Counted from the first letter of the stretch, positions 36,901 through 51,900 are shown. The stretch is 64,000 bases of DNA from Psococerastis gibbosa (GCA_963971405.1 OZ020492.1:6076001-6140000), one strand, 5' to 3'. The notes: generated by a model from the sequence alone, not told the origin. Made by a program: numbers and translations.

Positions 36901-39900
36901 CAGCACCACGCACCGACAAGTATGAGTGACTGGATCCTATACTACAAGGATTCGCCTGACTGACTTCTCCCGAGTGAACTGAGAGCGGCGAAAAATGCTG
37001 CTAATTTCCATAAAAACTACTATATAATATCCAATTAAATTTTTGACAGGATTAGAAAGAAAGAAAGAACATGTCTTTATTTTCCATGTGGGCGATTTTT
37101 GGGCGTTTCGGCCCACTCTTACAATTAACCCATAAAGGTTATTGTGAAGTCTAGACTAGGCGATTATCTCATCGATTAATCCAGTATTTTGTAATAGGCA
37201 AAAGCAGCCTAGGGCAATTATATAGGCACCGTGGTCCATAAGTCCATGGGACTTTTTTTTTTAAATACAAGATTTATCACATACATTGAATTTTTAATGA
37301 ATGTATCCGTTACGGAACCTATACTATAATAGCAACAAAAATGGAAAAAGTATGGGTTCATTCATACATAATTATATATCTTTCTACCTGGCTCCAAAAT
37401 ATGCGTCCCGTAAGAAAGAAATACCACCTAATGATGACATTAAGTTATTCATATCTTGAAAAATTCGAATTTAAAAAGTCGGGAATATAGTTTATATGAG
37501 GAATAAAGTGTTCTTTCAGTCACAAGTAATCAAACTCAAAATAAAACTGTTCTATTAAATTCTTAGCTTTCAAGCTTTTAGTAACTCACTGTCATCATTA
37601 GGTAGTGTGCCATCTATCCCATCTATATAGGTACACTGCCTTAATTTATTTTTCACTTTCTCATTTTTATTGCATTTCTTTAAATAAGCGCCAAGCACGT
37701 AGCCAGGATTTTATTTCGGGGAGGGGGAAATGTATTAGGGCATAAATAATCCATAACTTTTCTGCAAAACCATAGCTTTGCTTGGGAAAGCAACCTATTC
37801 GGATTTTACTCTATTTAACACCTGATGCATACCTTAAGTTAGACAGCATCAATAGATTGGTCCCACAAAAAAATTTATTTTAGTCATTTTTCATGAAAAT
37901 TGAGTCTTATATTTTTCCCCCAAGAACTATCAAGGGGCACGCTAGCTATTGGGTGTTGTTTACATTTATAACGACTACAGCAATATACTGTATAGAGTTA
38001 CACATACATGTGAATGTATATAAAATATTTGGAGCCGTTTTTTAGAAAAAAATTATTTTGTCGTTTTTTTTTTAGTTTTTGTAGGGTGAAAAATTGAATC
38101 CAAAATAAAAATAATCCTCACGAGGTATGATTTTTTTTTAACTTATAATTTTCATTCATCAAAATCTACGGCGCAGTTTGCCTACAAAACGATGAACAGA
38201 CCGACAGACAGACATTTCGTAAAAACCACCTTTTCGAGTTCCTGAGACCTCAAAAAGTGTAAATCCACTGAAATCTCGGAATAGAAAATTTTGATCACTA
38301 CAAAGTATTGCTTATACTACGTAGAAATGGGAAAGCAAAAAAGGTTTATCTCAGAGAGCATCGTCAATGATGAACCCCGTCTCACCCTCTTCTGAGAAAG
38401 CGCTCTTATCATCCAATAAAAAAAGGCCGTAATACCTGCCTATTCTTCATTTCTACGTACTGTTTTCATTTATGTATATTTTACAAAGGGGTTTTGCATC
38501 GCTTTTACAACAATCACTTTGAATCAGCATGATTCTAGTGTTTCTGATTTTAAAATAAGCGTTATTAATCAATAATTCATACAATAACAGTTTTAAACTT
38601 TATCTCTGCCCTTTCAATATTCAATTAATTCGTCAGAAAATAGTGTCTAACAGCTTACATGGGCAATAAGGCTATAAGGGAGAAAACTGTCAATTATCTA
38701 CAATAATTATTAATCAAAAAACCATACAATAGCAGTTTTATACTTTATCTGTGCCCATTCAATATTCAATTAATTCGTCAGAAAATAGTGTCTAACAGCC
38801 TATATGGACAATAAGGCTATAAGGGAGAAAACCGTCAATTATCTACAATTATAAAAACGTATGGAGCCGTCACCACCGGTAACACCCATTAGCCACATTT
38901 TTCAAACATAATATTCATTCATGTGAAATTTTATAGATTTATACGCCGTAGATCTTTCTTTCTTTCATTTCCTTACCCAGTATTCCCTGGACAAGGAGCA
39001 CATATTTACAAAAATATACAATACATAGTATTCCCGCATCCCCAAGCTAGCGCTTGATTAGGACAACGGGCTTATAACAATTATTTTTTGTTATTTATTT
39101 ATAGAGTTTATTGCTTTCCAATTTATACGTAGTATAAGGAAAGCTTTGTGATGGTCGAAATTTTTGATTCCGAGATTTCAACGGATTTACACGTTTTGAG
39201 GTCCCAGGAAACCAAAAAAAAGTTGTTTTTACGAAATGTCCGTCAGTAGCTCTGTCTGTCTGTCTGTCAGTCTGTCGCTCTGTCTGTCTGTCTGTCTCTT
39301 CATCGATTTCCGGGCAAACCACTCGGTCGATTTTGATGAAATTTTGCATGTAGGTTCACCAAAATCATACCTCAAGACCATTTTTATTTTGGGCTAACTC
39401 AATTTGGGGGGGGGGGGTTTATTCTCAGAAAACTCCGAAAAAACGACCAAAAAAATTATTTCTCAAAAACGGCTGCAATGATTTCTTTTTAATTCACATA
39501 CACTGTAGTCGCCATTAATGTTAACATTAACAAAATGCGGGGGTTGCTTGCCCCTTGATAGTTTACTTCTGGGGGTAAAAAAATAAAAGTAGCTCAATTT
39601 TCATGAAAAATAATTAAAAAATCATTTTTCTGCGAAACCTCTCCATCGATGATTTCTACCTTCAGGCATGATTTAGGTGTTAAATTTAGTAACGAAACCG
39701 GACAGGTTGCTTTCCCGAAAAACTATTTGGTTTTGTGCAAAAAAAATGTTTTTCGAAAAATTATAGACAATTTACGCTGAAACGCATTGCGTGCCCTGCC
39801 ATTATTGCTGTGTGGTAATGTGTTGGTCTGACCTATGTAGAATTTACCTCACCTCCAGTGACGTCAGGTGGACACCCCCCCCCCCCCCCGAGATATCGGA

Positions 39901-42900
39901 AATTTAACCATAGGAAAATTATTTACCATGAAATTACTCATTTTCTCTATCTACTAATTTTGATAAATTGGAAAGCATGTTGGAGTAAACTCGGACCGGT
40001 TCTTTTATTTTTACTTGATATATTAATATTAATAGGCTGTTTTTATTATTATTACAATTTCATTGACAATTTCTCATTCCTCTTTCCATCCTTCCAACCA
40101 TTTCTTTATGCCCGCTTTAAACTCGCCCATCTGTTTAAATTTCTTCATTTGTGGTCATTGTGGAGGAAGTTCATTTAATATCTTTGGTATAAGTACTTTG
40201 TTTAATCTCTCTCCATAATTGTTATAAGTTATTATAATTTCTTTATCATATAATTGGTATTCTTTGTTTTAATTAAATAATTTGTGTCTGGTCTGTGGTC
40301 TGTCTTGAGAATATATAATAAGGCACAATTCTTGACGGATGCAGATTAAATTAAGATATCACTGCTAATTTTTTTTTTATTTTAGCTTATATTTTTGAAC
40401 AAATTTCCGAGTAAATATCGAGAGCTGTCAAAAACATTGGGACAATTAGCTGAAATGTTTATCTACAGTTTGAAATACAGTATGGGGCCGTCACTACAAT
40501 GGCGGATCCACGGAGGGGGGGGGGTCAATGAGTAAATTCATACGGTAGTAATTTTTTTTTTAATTGAATAAAACTCAAATTTTTAACAACAAAACATTAC
40601 CTTTTAAACTTACATAAAAAAACGTGTGACCCCCCCCCCCCCCCCCCCCAAATTTTCCACTGGATCCGCTCTCGCGTCACTAACAGTTTTCGAACTCCTT
40701 CCTTCGGACGCCCTGTTGTATACAAATCAAGTTCGATACCTGTGGCTAATCAGTGTTATAGACGGGCACATGTCATATTTCAAAATGTATAGAGGGGAAT
40801 TTCCAATAATAATAGGCCTGGCAGCAACACCCATCAATATTTCATGAGAAATTTGATTTTCATAATTGTAAGGCTCTCAAATTACTAACCTCTCCAACCA
40901 ATAACCCCTCCTCCTCCTCCCATTCCTTCTGCACCACTATCTGTATTTTGTTCAATGTCAAAATTTCACTGGAAATATTAATCCTAGGGCTATCATTGAG
41001 AATTCATTTGATTTCAATAATGATAAATACTAGGGCCAGTTCAAATCAAACCCGTTAAACCGTCAAATAGGCTAACCGCTGGAAGTTCAATATTGCTTAC
41101 ATAATTCTTGATTGTTCAACTCTACAAAGGGGTATAATACGTACAACGTGCTAACTTACTATAGAATTGTATAATGCAGCCGAAAGAAATGCATTATTAT
41201 TAGGTAATTTGTTGATACATTAAACTGACTTCTTTTTTTTTAAATCTATTTTTAAAAAAGGTTAATCGCGTACAAACAATTTCATGAATGTATCCGAATA
41301 GCTTTTTCAATCGCCTCACCAACTAACATAATAGGTACTTGTGTCGAGTTACGACAAGGTGTGTAAAGACTCGCACAAGTACAAGCATTCTACCACCTCG
41401 CCACCGGAGTCGCATAGTAGTGAAACAACCACTGAGTCTCCGATTTATCATAATTCTCCCAAGCAGTTTAACCTTTTTTCACCCCTTCAACCTCCCGAAC
41501 CCTCAGGCGCCTGCATATAAGGGACGTTAAGGTTATGCCACCTAATTTGAAAGGCGCGTGTGTCCATGAGAACGGCTGTCCTATTTTTCTACATCTTTAT
41601 GAAAATGAGTAGGGAGGGGCCCCAAATAAAACACCACCACTCGGCATTACGCCACTGCTCATTGAGCCTTAAATGTTTCATTGTTGCCTCCTCCAAAAAA
41701 AATCCTGTGTACGGGTTTGGCTGGGACACCTGATTTTCTTCGAAACCCCCACATCAGCAATATCTCAATAGAGATCTGCTGTATTAGACTTTGTGTTTTT
41801 GCATCAACCCATTTCCTCCAATGGCTGATCTCCCAGCAGTACTGCTGCAGTAGATCTGTTTTTTGCATTAACATTAATGTTGAGCAATAGTTAGAAGGAT
41901 GCTTTCAAACAACTTATTGTACTACGCCTGTAGCCTCGAGCTTAAAGTTTGTATGCACTTCCTTCAGCACAAGTTTTCGATTTAACTTTTTGGAAAATTG
42001 ATCCCCAAATGCTTACAGTCGGATACGTTACTGCTTTTGCTTATAAATTATTTGATAACTAGTTCAAGAGTACAAGCTTCAAAGTGCCTGTGGTCTGTGG
42101 ATTATGTGGTGCTAACGAGCTCTCATGCTCATTTTCGGTGAAGTGCTCTACAGACTTATAGAAATTACTAAGAGTGGTTTCTCCAACTAGGTAAGTAAAG
42201 TACAGACAGTCTGAAATAAGCCCATCACTTAGAGTAAACCGATACCTTAGTCTGGTTAGTTTCTAGGTCAGCGTTTCTCAACCGGTGTGCCGCGGCACAC
42301 TGGTGTGTTGCAAAGGGTCTGTAGGTGTGCCGCAAAAAAAGACTTCTAAGATTTCTAAGTTCATTTTTACTACAATTTTTAATGGATATGTACATTTGAA
42401 AATCCTTTTCTTTTTTGTAACATCATTAAATCATCTTAATATTTGTTTTACTACTAACAAGGAGTTTTTCATTTGTTTAACCTAGTAGACATACCACGTA
42501 TTACTATTTTCTAGTTTTGCCTAACTGAATGTAATGAAATGATAAATTTAATAACATAGTGTGCCGTAAGTAAATTTGCTTGTCTTTTAGTGTGCCGTGA
42601 GGTAAAAAAGGTTGAGAAACGCTGTTCTAGATAGACCTACTCAACTGATTTTTGATTTCCTTTTTTGTAACAAAATTAATAAATGTGATAATTTAAATTA
42701 AACAATTAATTTAAAAAAAAGACGCCATTTATAGGAGCAGAAGTTACTTTGAGTTTGGTATGTCAACCTACACCGGCTACAAGCGATAATGGACAAGCTG
42801 TGTCATTGGCGCAGTGTAACAGGTGGAAGGTCTTAACCAACCAGAGTTCAGATTGCAAGTTGCTTTAAGTAGTTCTTCCAAACCAGAAGCACTGTGTTTC

Positions 42901-45900
42901 ATCCTTTTGCCATTGGCATACTGACTATACAAAAATGCTTCGGAGGGCATGTAAAGCAGGCGGTCCCGAGTCTTTCTAGTTGAGTGTAAGACAGGGCTTT
43001 ATAGCCCTAACTCCGCTAGGTTGGCTTAGTAATAGAAACAATAAAAAGTCCTTATTTATTTATTTATTTATTTATAAGTATGATTGAGACAAAGCCTCGC
43101 AGCCGATAGCAGGGACGGATCCAGCCCCCCATTTGGACAGGACATGTAGAGTAGTGGTACGGACTTTGACTTTCACCCGAAAGCTTGTTAGTTCGAGTCC
43201 TACACTTCCAACATTCTTTGGCCATGCGTCGGAGGGCATGTAAAGCAGGCGGTCCCGGGCCCTCCTAGTTGAGTGCAAGAGAGGGCTATATAGCCCTAAC
43301 TCCGCTAGGTTGGCTTAGTAATAGAACAAAAAATCCTTATTTATTTATATGGGGGGGGGGGAGCAGGGTACTAGTGGGTCAAAATAGAATAAACGTATTT
43401 AGTATCGACGCAATAAATTGACTTACAACAGACTTACTAAATTGGGGGGGGGGAGGGAGGTAGGTAGCCCCCCTGCCCCCCCCTTTATCCGTCCTGGGTC
43501 GAGGTATCTATTTCCTTACATGCCTTGTTTCAATATCATTAGCCCAATGCCCCATACAAAGTATACTTTAAATTTAGAATGACGAAAATATTTTTTTTTT
43601 TAACTTACTATACCTATGAACGCAGTGAGCGGCGGTAAGGACGAACCATTCGCTAACCAAAGCGCCTCCGCATTGATATCTGCAATCAAAAAACCAATAC
43701 CCATAAATAAGTACACAATACATAATTATACAATATAAATACATCAATACATTAATTTGCTTGCAGTGGAAACTTCGTTATGCAAGGTTTGGGCTTTTGC
43801 TTCCACAGTTGGGGATGGGAATAGCGCATTTTGAAACATGTCGGCACATTTTTTGCTAAATGTTAGTAAGTAAACGCGTATTGATAACAAACAAATAGAC
43901 GATAATTGTAAGGTAACTGGACTTATAATAATAATAAAAATATTACTACTAAACTTTCAAACTAATAACAAATCCAAATCCCACACACCGAAACTGTAAT
44001 ATAGGACATGTAGAGTAGTGGTACGGACTCTGACTTTCACCCGAAAGGTTGTTGGTTCGAGTCCTGCACTTCCTACATTTTCTGGCCATGCTTCGGAGGG
44101 CATGTAAAGCAGGCGGTCCCGGGCTTTCTTAGTTGAGTGTAAGAGAGGGCTTTATAGCCCTAACTCCGCTAGGTTGGCTTAGTAATAGAACAAAAAAAGT
44201 CCTTATTCATTTATGTATTTATTTATATACCGAACTATAAAAACTTGGACCTAATTAATTAATAAATAATTGTAAAATCCATATTCATAGCCGAGTAATT
44301 CTTAATACGTTCTATTGCCTTCGCTTGCCTCACATCACAGCTGACAGTGTGTTCATACAAAAAAACGTTGTCAGAGTCTGGGGCAAGGGGGCTTGTCCGT
44401 CCCCAGTGAGCTCAGTAGTAGTAGAAGTAAGCGATTGGGAGTTGAATGTGCGAAGACTCGTATCGGAGAGTGTCGTGCCATCCAGCAAAATAAGGTACCG
44501 TAGGTTTCTTGCACAAGTATTTTATAAATATAAACTTAATTTCGTTTTGAAAAAGTTTTGAGAAAGTTCGGGATGAAAAGGTCATCCTGCGTCCTGAACA
44601 ACTCTCATACACTATAGGAGTAACTCTTACACACTTATTAGCTTTTAAGATACAACTCTTCCCTATCGTCTTACTATCTCCTATCCCACTTCCTATGTAA
44701 ATTAATACCTTAAGCACACACACTCATTCAGACTCATGAGACGGGTTTTTGCCCTTGTGGCCTTTTCCTTCTCGCTGTTCGGATTACACTACCCTTCAGG
44801 CTATTCTATCCAGATAAGAGTCCTTTGTTCCAGGGCAGACTCTGCATCCTCCTATTCAGATTTTCGGGAGGTGACTTTGGTACTTGGAACCGGGTCGGTT
44901 GCCACCATTTCTTAGAGCGAGGTTGGGGTTCTATTTCACAAAAAAAAAAAAAAAACGTTTTCCCCAATCCAGTACATTTATTAATTGGCGTGAGCACCAT
45001 CTTGATGGCATTAAATGAGAAATGGAATTAACATAGGGAAGAGTCAGGATAGACAGCATCTGACAGAACGGACCAGGCTAATCCCCTTTTTTCAAATAAG
45101 GATTCCCCACCTCTTCCAGTCTCATCATCCATTTTCGAATGTTTTTATTTTATTATTTTATTTTAGTTTATAGTACCGGTACCTAGAGCCCCAACCTCGC
45201 TCTAGGAATAGGTGATGGCCGACCCGTTTTCGAACAATTTCGAAGTACCGATGCCTCATTGCCACCTCTCAGGATATCGGAAAGGAAGGAGGAAAAGTCT
45301 GCCCTAGGGCAATTATTAGACTCTTGTCTGGATAGTAAGCCTGAAGTGTAAGTGTCAACCGAACGGGGTGAAGGAATGAATTTTGAGAATTTATTTATGG
45401 ACAAAGACCCAGGGCAAACATCTAGTAAGTTACATAAGTTATGTATTGGTAGGATTTTGCAAATGTTGCTATACATATAGGCCTATGGCAGGCTCTGGGT
45501 CCTAATTTCAGGCGCGGATGCAAGGAGGGGGAGGGTGGAGGAGGCTGCCACCCCCATCGATAAAGTCAGCATTAACTAGATAAAATTAGGTTATGAACGA
45601 AAATTGGCAATTTTGTTAAAAATATTTAAGACATGAGTATATTTTAATTTCTTTGCGCATAAATAATAAACAATTTACTAATTTTTATTTTAAAAAAAAA
45701 CTTAAATTAACGGGGGAATTACTCTGAGAAGATGAAATATTGTATTAAGATGGCATCGCGAATGACCGAGGATAGGTAAAATAGTCGCAGCCTAAATAAA
45801 TAAATAAATAAATAAATATTGACTTTTTTTCTATTACGACTAGCGGGCAGTAAAGCCCTTTCTTGCACTTGCACTTACAACCCTTCGAAGCATGACCAGA

Positions 45901-48900
45901 AAATGTAGCAAGTGAGGAACCAATACACTTTCGGGTGAAAGTCGGAGTCTGTACCGCTACTCTACAATACAATACAATATACCGGGACAAGAATTGAAGC
46001 GCCTAGAAGCAGAGGGGTGTCATTTTTTTGTATTTAGGAGTAAAGTGAACCAAGCTGTTACTGTAGGTGCTGTTTATTGTAGAAACTAACAGGAACATCA
46101 GGATCTGTCATTTTGAAAAAGCTAGGATTCATGGAAAACGGATACATTTTCAATTGAATTATACAAGCTTTAGCCTCAATTATCTCGAATGTTTATTTTT
46201 GTCACTTGCACCCCTCGTTCTCAAGGCGCTTCAATTTCCATTCCAAAGAAAAACTCTCCCACTTCCTCCGAGAAAAATTTCTAAGTTCGCGCCCGCTCAA
46301 TGCTTGCAGTGTTTGCTTCCGGTCTTTGTACCATGTCGCCGCTGGAAACACAAATTTGTTCTGTCTTGTATAAGAATCATCAGGTGTCATAGCGGGAATA
46401 AGCCGAGAGACGGAAGGAGAAGGTCCTAGGTTTTCTGACGATTGTTCTAAAATTACATAAAATTATATTTTTGGGTAAGGCGCGGTTTCTATCGGCGTCT
46501 AAGTGCAAAATACACATACGGTGACGTGGTAGCAGATATCATTAATAAAGGCGGGGTTTCCACCGACCTCTCATTGCAGAATGCAAATGACATTGACGGA
46601 AATTTTTGTTTTACTCTATGCCATAGTTAAAATTGATCAATGAGCATAGAGTAAAATCACAAACAAGCAAACTAAAATTAAAAAATGGCTTCATGGGATA
46701 TGTTAAGTACAAACATTTTAATAGATTTCTATAAAAGGAAAATTCAAATTTCCGTCAATGTCATTTGCATTCTGCAATGAGAGGTCGTCGGAAACCCCGC
46801 CTAAGTCTTGAATGTCTGCTACCACGTCACCGTATGTGTATTTTGCACTTAGAGGTCGGTGTAAACCGCGCCTTACTACTTGTGAATTTGTAATGAAAGT
46901 CCCACCCCAAACTTGGATCAGTCTAGATTCACAAAATGAATGGAATAATAATAATAGTAATCTTTATTTTTTCTTTAAGTACAACAGTTACAATTTAATT
47001 ACAGTTGGACAGAGGTTTTTTCAGGGCTAACCGTACGGAAGTAAAAAAAGGTTCTTAGTTTTTAGTATTAGGATGAATGTAAGATGATCATGCTGGAGGT
47101 AAGCATTTACCTGTGAAATGGGTACAATATTTAAAACGAGCACTTTTTACGGTGAATGAGAGGTTGCCTCTGACCTTATCTTGCTAGATGAAATGAATTG
47201 AATTATGTTTCCCCAGTATTTCAATATCAGAAATAGTAAGGAAAATTGGGAATAATCACCCTCTTTAAGAGACCATTGGAGGAGTAGAAAATAGAAATAA
47301 AATATCTCATGAAACACGAATCGTAGAGTTTTTAAAAGTATCAGGACAAACACGATAAATTCTATGGCACCTCTTTCTAGCACAGATTGGCCACAATTAT
47401 CTTGAAATTGATTTGCACAAATAAATATGGTATGGTAGTCCCTTGGGAGAAGTTCAAGAACTGTGGTCAATTGGTGTTAGTGAAGGAAACATTTTATAAA
47501 TCTAAATTGAGATGAGGGCATGTAAAGCAGGCGGTCCCGGGCCTTCCTAGTTGAGTGTAAGAGAGGGCTTTATAGCCCTAACCCCGCTAGGTTGGCTTAG
47601 TAATAGAAACAACAATAGTTCCTTATTTATTTAATTTTTTATAATAAAACGGATATTTTTGGCTGCTCTACGATCTATATTTCCTTCGAAAATTGAGGGC
47701 GTCAGGACATGTAGAGTAGTCGTACAGACTCCAACTTTCACCCGAAAGGTTGTTGGTTCGAGTCCCACACTTGGTACATTTTCTTTCCATGCTTTGGGGG
47801 GCATGTAAAGCAGGCTGTTCCGAATCTTCCTAGTAGAGTGTAAGAGAGGGCTTTACAGCCCTAACACCGCTAGGTTGGCTTAGTAATATAACAAAAAAGT
47901 CAATATTTATTTATTTTTATTTAAATTAGGTAGGTAGAAGTGGTGATTGGGAAAAAACTTTCATCTGTGTATGAACTGTGTAATTGTGCGAGTCTCTACA
48001 CGCCATGCGATCGGAGGCGTGTCGTAACTTAACACGGGAACTAGCCTACAGAGGCGACTGAAGAGGTCAATCGGATACATTCATTGAATTGTATGTATGT
48101 GAATGCTTTGCCTAAAGATCACGCTTGTTTTACATGTTTCTGTAAGAATGTTTCCTCATGCATCAGAAAGTAAACTGAAAGAAGAGATTGGGCCTTACAT
48201 TCAAAATGCAAAATGCAAAATGATGAAATGATGAAAGGAACTGTAGTCTTGGATGTCATTAAAAGAAGCTGTGACAAAGTTTTTGAATAATGTGAAAGCT
48301 CTTAATTAAGAACTGAAAACTTAAATGATATGAGAGAAGAGCAGAACAGCATTCATTGGGACACAAAAGAAACTGAAAATGAACTGAAAATGGAGGAATA
48401 TCAACATGTTGGGTCACTAAGGGGAAAATTATCAAATATTTGAAAAACAACGTTAATTTCTAGTTCCAGCTTTCGGCAGTAAGTCTTATTTCTGGAGTCT
48501 TTCTTTCAGATTAGCATAGTTTAAAGGTTAATATAAGTAAATTTATCGTGAATTAATTATCAAAGTTTGTAGGCTATATTTTAGAAGACTTGAAAGAGCG
48601 ATTTTATCAATACAAGGAATCCAGGAATTAATTGATTAATTCTTAGACCATGCTCTTCAAAATAAAATAAAAAATGATATTGATCACTTCACAATGAAAA
48701 AGAACCGGCACGTGAGAACCCGTACTACTATCCTCTTTATCAATTAGTATACTAGTCGACCGTCACAGAGCTTTCCTTATATAAACATCAGGACATGTAA
48801 AGTTGTGGTACGGGCTATTCCTTACCGAGAATAGTTGATTAATTGATTAATTGATTGATTTATTGATTTATTGATTGATTGATTGATCGGTTAATTGATT

Positions 48901-51900
48901 GATTGATTGTGCGATCCACCCTTTATGCAGGTAGGTACCAACACCACTTGCTTACTTGAAGACTTTCAACGTAAGTTATATCAACAAAGTAATGACTTGA
49001 TTATAGTACTCAGAAAATAAGGCACCAACCATGTTGCCTTAATACATATTTTAGGCCTATAGTGCTCGAAACACCTCAGGAAGCCCCTGCGTACACGTAG
49101 TGGACCTCCAGGGACCACGGATCACTAAAGGTCTATAACCATTGTTGGTAAATCCGCCACGATTTGGAGTAGGGAAAACTAGGAGGTTTCATACGGATTC
49201 TATTTTCTGTAACTTTACCGACGCGGCATAAATGGGAAATAATGTTCCTTGTTTTCTTTCCTCGCCTGCTTTCAGCATTTCCGCTTTAAGCAACCTTGTT
49301 AGCCCGGCAGGGCGAGTAAGTTTGTTTATTAACTTGAGACGCTTTAAGGGCAGATTCCATTACCTAGGAGAGAAGGGTTGTTAACTGACAGGGTCGACCT
49401 CGTGATTATAGTGGATTCCGAACCACTTGGGGAACATACTAAAGTCACACGATCGATTAATTCGTAGGTAACCAGCAAGACTCGGCACACTTATACTGAC
49501 TGGTAGTCTCAGCGTGTTGTCATGTTCCACCATACTCCTCTGCCATCAATGATCATACTACAAAGATTGCTGGAATTTGGAACGGGTGCAAGTAAGAAGT
49601 AGTGTTTTCAAATATTTTACCCATCAATGCGGATATGCGCCTGCCACGGAAATTCTCCAAAATAAGCCTGGTTGCCGCCGATTATTCTTTTCTGGAGCTG
49701 TAGTGCTGGAACGCCGCAGGTTCCAGGAGGAACCATCGCGGAAACATCTTGCGACTTGTCCCAAATCACAGGAGTTCTTGCCAGCACTTCAGAACTTGCC
49801 TCGTCAATTTCTAAAAAAATAATTAGTACGATTATTCAGAGTCTGAAATTACATTGTGATTTGTTATACGAACTAAGTTTCGACTACTCATTCATTTGTA
49901 TATTTTATTTATATTGAGAAACATTGTATAATTTATTATGGGTTAATTGTAAGAGTGAGAGAGAGAGATATGGAAAGTATAGACAATTTTCTTTCTTTAA
50001 TTCTTTCACCAGACCGCAAGGGCGTGTGTTCGGATCCCACCGCTGCTACCATGTTGTAGTAGGTAGTAATGACAGATTCCCGAGACACACTGAGGTCGGC
50101 GCGTGGGATCAGCAATGTGCTGATGCTACACTTTCCTTCTTTCTTGCATCTCAATTACCATTATCAGGAGATGTGACACTCGGAACGCAGCATGTAAATA
50201 ACCAGTCACTGTCTTCGCCGCATCCCTCGTGCAGTGAACCACCAACCAGCCAGCAGGTGAAGGTGAAAGAGCACCGGTGCAGGCGGTTGTCATAGGTGCA
50301 AGTGCTTGGAACGTCGAGGAAGTTGGGCAGAAATCGGGCATCTAAAAATTTAGATCTATATATGAGTTGCCTATTAGCAAAAGCAATCCTCTCCATTTTT
50401 TTCAGTTTTGAGATATTCGCGCCATATTTTTTATTTTTCAATACTCTATCCGATGAATCAGATATTGAGATGCAAAAGCAATTCTAATAGTGTTAAAATT
50501 AGCTTCAAAAACTGTAATGTTATACCTCATGGCGTTGCGGCACAGCAGTTTTTTGCAGTTTCTGAAAAATCGACCTGGGTGGACAGGATTGCTTTTGCTA
50601 ATAGGCAACTCATATATAGGGTGTCCAGACTCATAATGATAGTCGATCGTCTTTCGGCACGTTGGTATTTGTGCGAGTCTCCAAACATGCCGTAATATGC
50701 AAAGATTTGGGGCATTCATGATTTTTAATGTTAACTAGTGAGAGCGACAACTGTCACGATTGCGTTTTGGTCCTTGAAATCAAGGCACTGCTGTCGAAGC
50801 GATTACACCCCCCCCCCTATTTTGGGCCTGTTTTTTTCAATTATTTTTCCCCAGGGAAGACCCCGGGCCCCCCTGTTTGCAGTAATATGAATCTTAGTCT
50901 ACAAAAATGTAATTGTGACAACTATTAAAATGCGTAAACTCCACTAATTCAAAAATTATCCGCTTACTAGGCCTCGCACCATTTTTTTTGCAATCAAACA
51001 CAGATAAATCCCCCCCCCCCTCCCCTCGGGCATCGAGGAGTGAACTAGTTTGCCAACGGCTAGAAATTTTCAGGAACAATGCCAATAATTTCAAAACCCC
51101 GATGGGTTCGTTGGCAGAGCAAGGTTCAATGGGCCACTACAAGTAGATCAATTTCCATGCAGTCTTTAAAAAAAAATAATAAGAACCAGTCCGAGTTTAC
51201 TCGAACATGATTTCCAATTTATAAATTAGTAGATAGACATAATGTGTAATATCATAATAAAAAATTTCCTTATGGTTAAATTTCGGAACTTAAAACTCAA
51301 TTGCATATTCTGGAACGAACAGACCAGTACATTGTAACTGTAGTAACAATTGCAGGGCACCCAATGTATTGGAGCATAAATTTTCCATAATTTCTTCAAA
51401 AAATAATTTTTTACATAGTACGAAATATTTTTTTGGGAAAGCAACCTGTCCGGTTTTGTTACTCAAGTTAATACCTAAAACGTGTCTGAAGGTGTGAATT
51501 ATCGACAGAAAGGTTCCATAGAAAAATTATTTTTTAGTCATTTTTCATGAAAATTGACTTATTTTTATTTTTTTACCCACAGAAGCAAACTATCAAAGGG
51601 GCAAGCCTTGGGACCTGGTACCTCAAAACGTGTAAATACGTTGAAATCACGCGGAATCGAAAAATTTTGACCATCAGAAAGCTTTCCTTATAGCCTACTG
51701 CGTATAAATTGGAATAAGCAATAATGCAATCAAGTGAAATGTGTCTGTAATTGGGTTAATTATAAGAGTGGCCGAAATGCCCCCAATTCGCCCACATGGA
51801 AAATAAATTCGTAATGCAGCCATTATTATAGTACTTGCACGTTCATATGTTCATTGAGTTTACGCACCAGCTGAGAGAATTGAGGGAAAAGACAGATTAG

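Larger units (their letters stand above)
35869..43613 (-). other. Protease intron 3 (about 7.7 kb)
   Basis: It contains a LINE tail, two HINE copies in opposite orientations, a 140-bp tandem duplication, hAT-like elements and SINEs. The stretches 40010-40490 and 40860-42240 are otherwise unassigned AT-rich DNA; near 41340-41440 a short segment matches the repeat at 25195 and 48000. Confidence 0.85.
43680..49620 (-). other. Protease intron 2 (about 5.9 kb)
   Basis: It contains four SINE-A copies or fragments, a palindromic TA-flanked MITE and a GATT microsatellite. The stretches 44230-45500, 46880-47500 and 48120-48690 show no recognisable element or exon. Confidence 0.85.

Noticed and set aside
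43139-43220. Glu-tRNA gene
   Set aside because: The same block occurs at several places with a common non-tRNA tail; it is the SINE-A head.
45183-45476. 97-codon minus-strand frame with Ser/Pro-rich text, considered as an extra protease exon
   Set aside because: The exons on both sides of this intron already join in phase, and no suitable splice sites bound the frame.
46202-46435. Minus-strand frame with WYKDRKQTLQALSGREL, considered as an exon
   Set aside because: It fits no part of the protease and lies in intron 2; it may be a repeat but no second copy is in the window.
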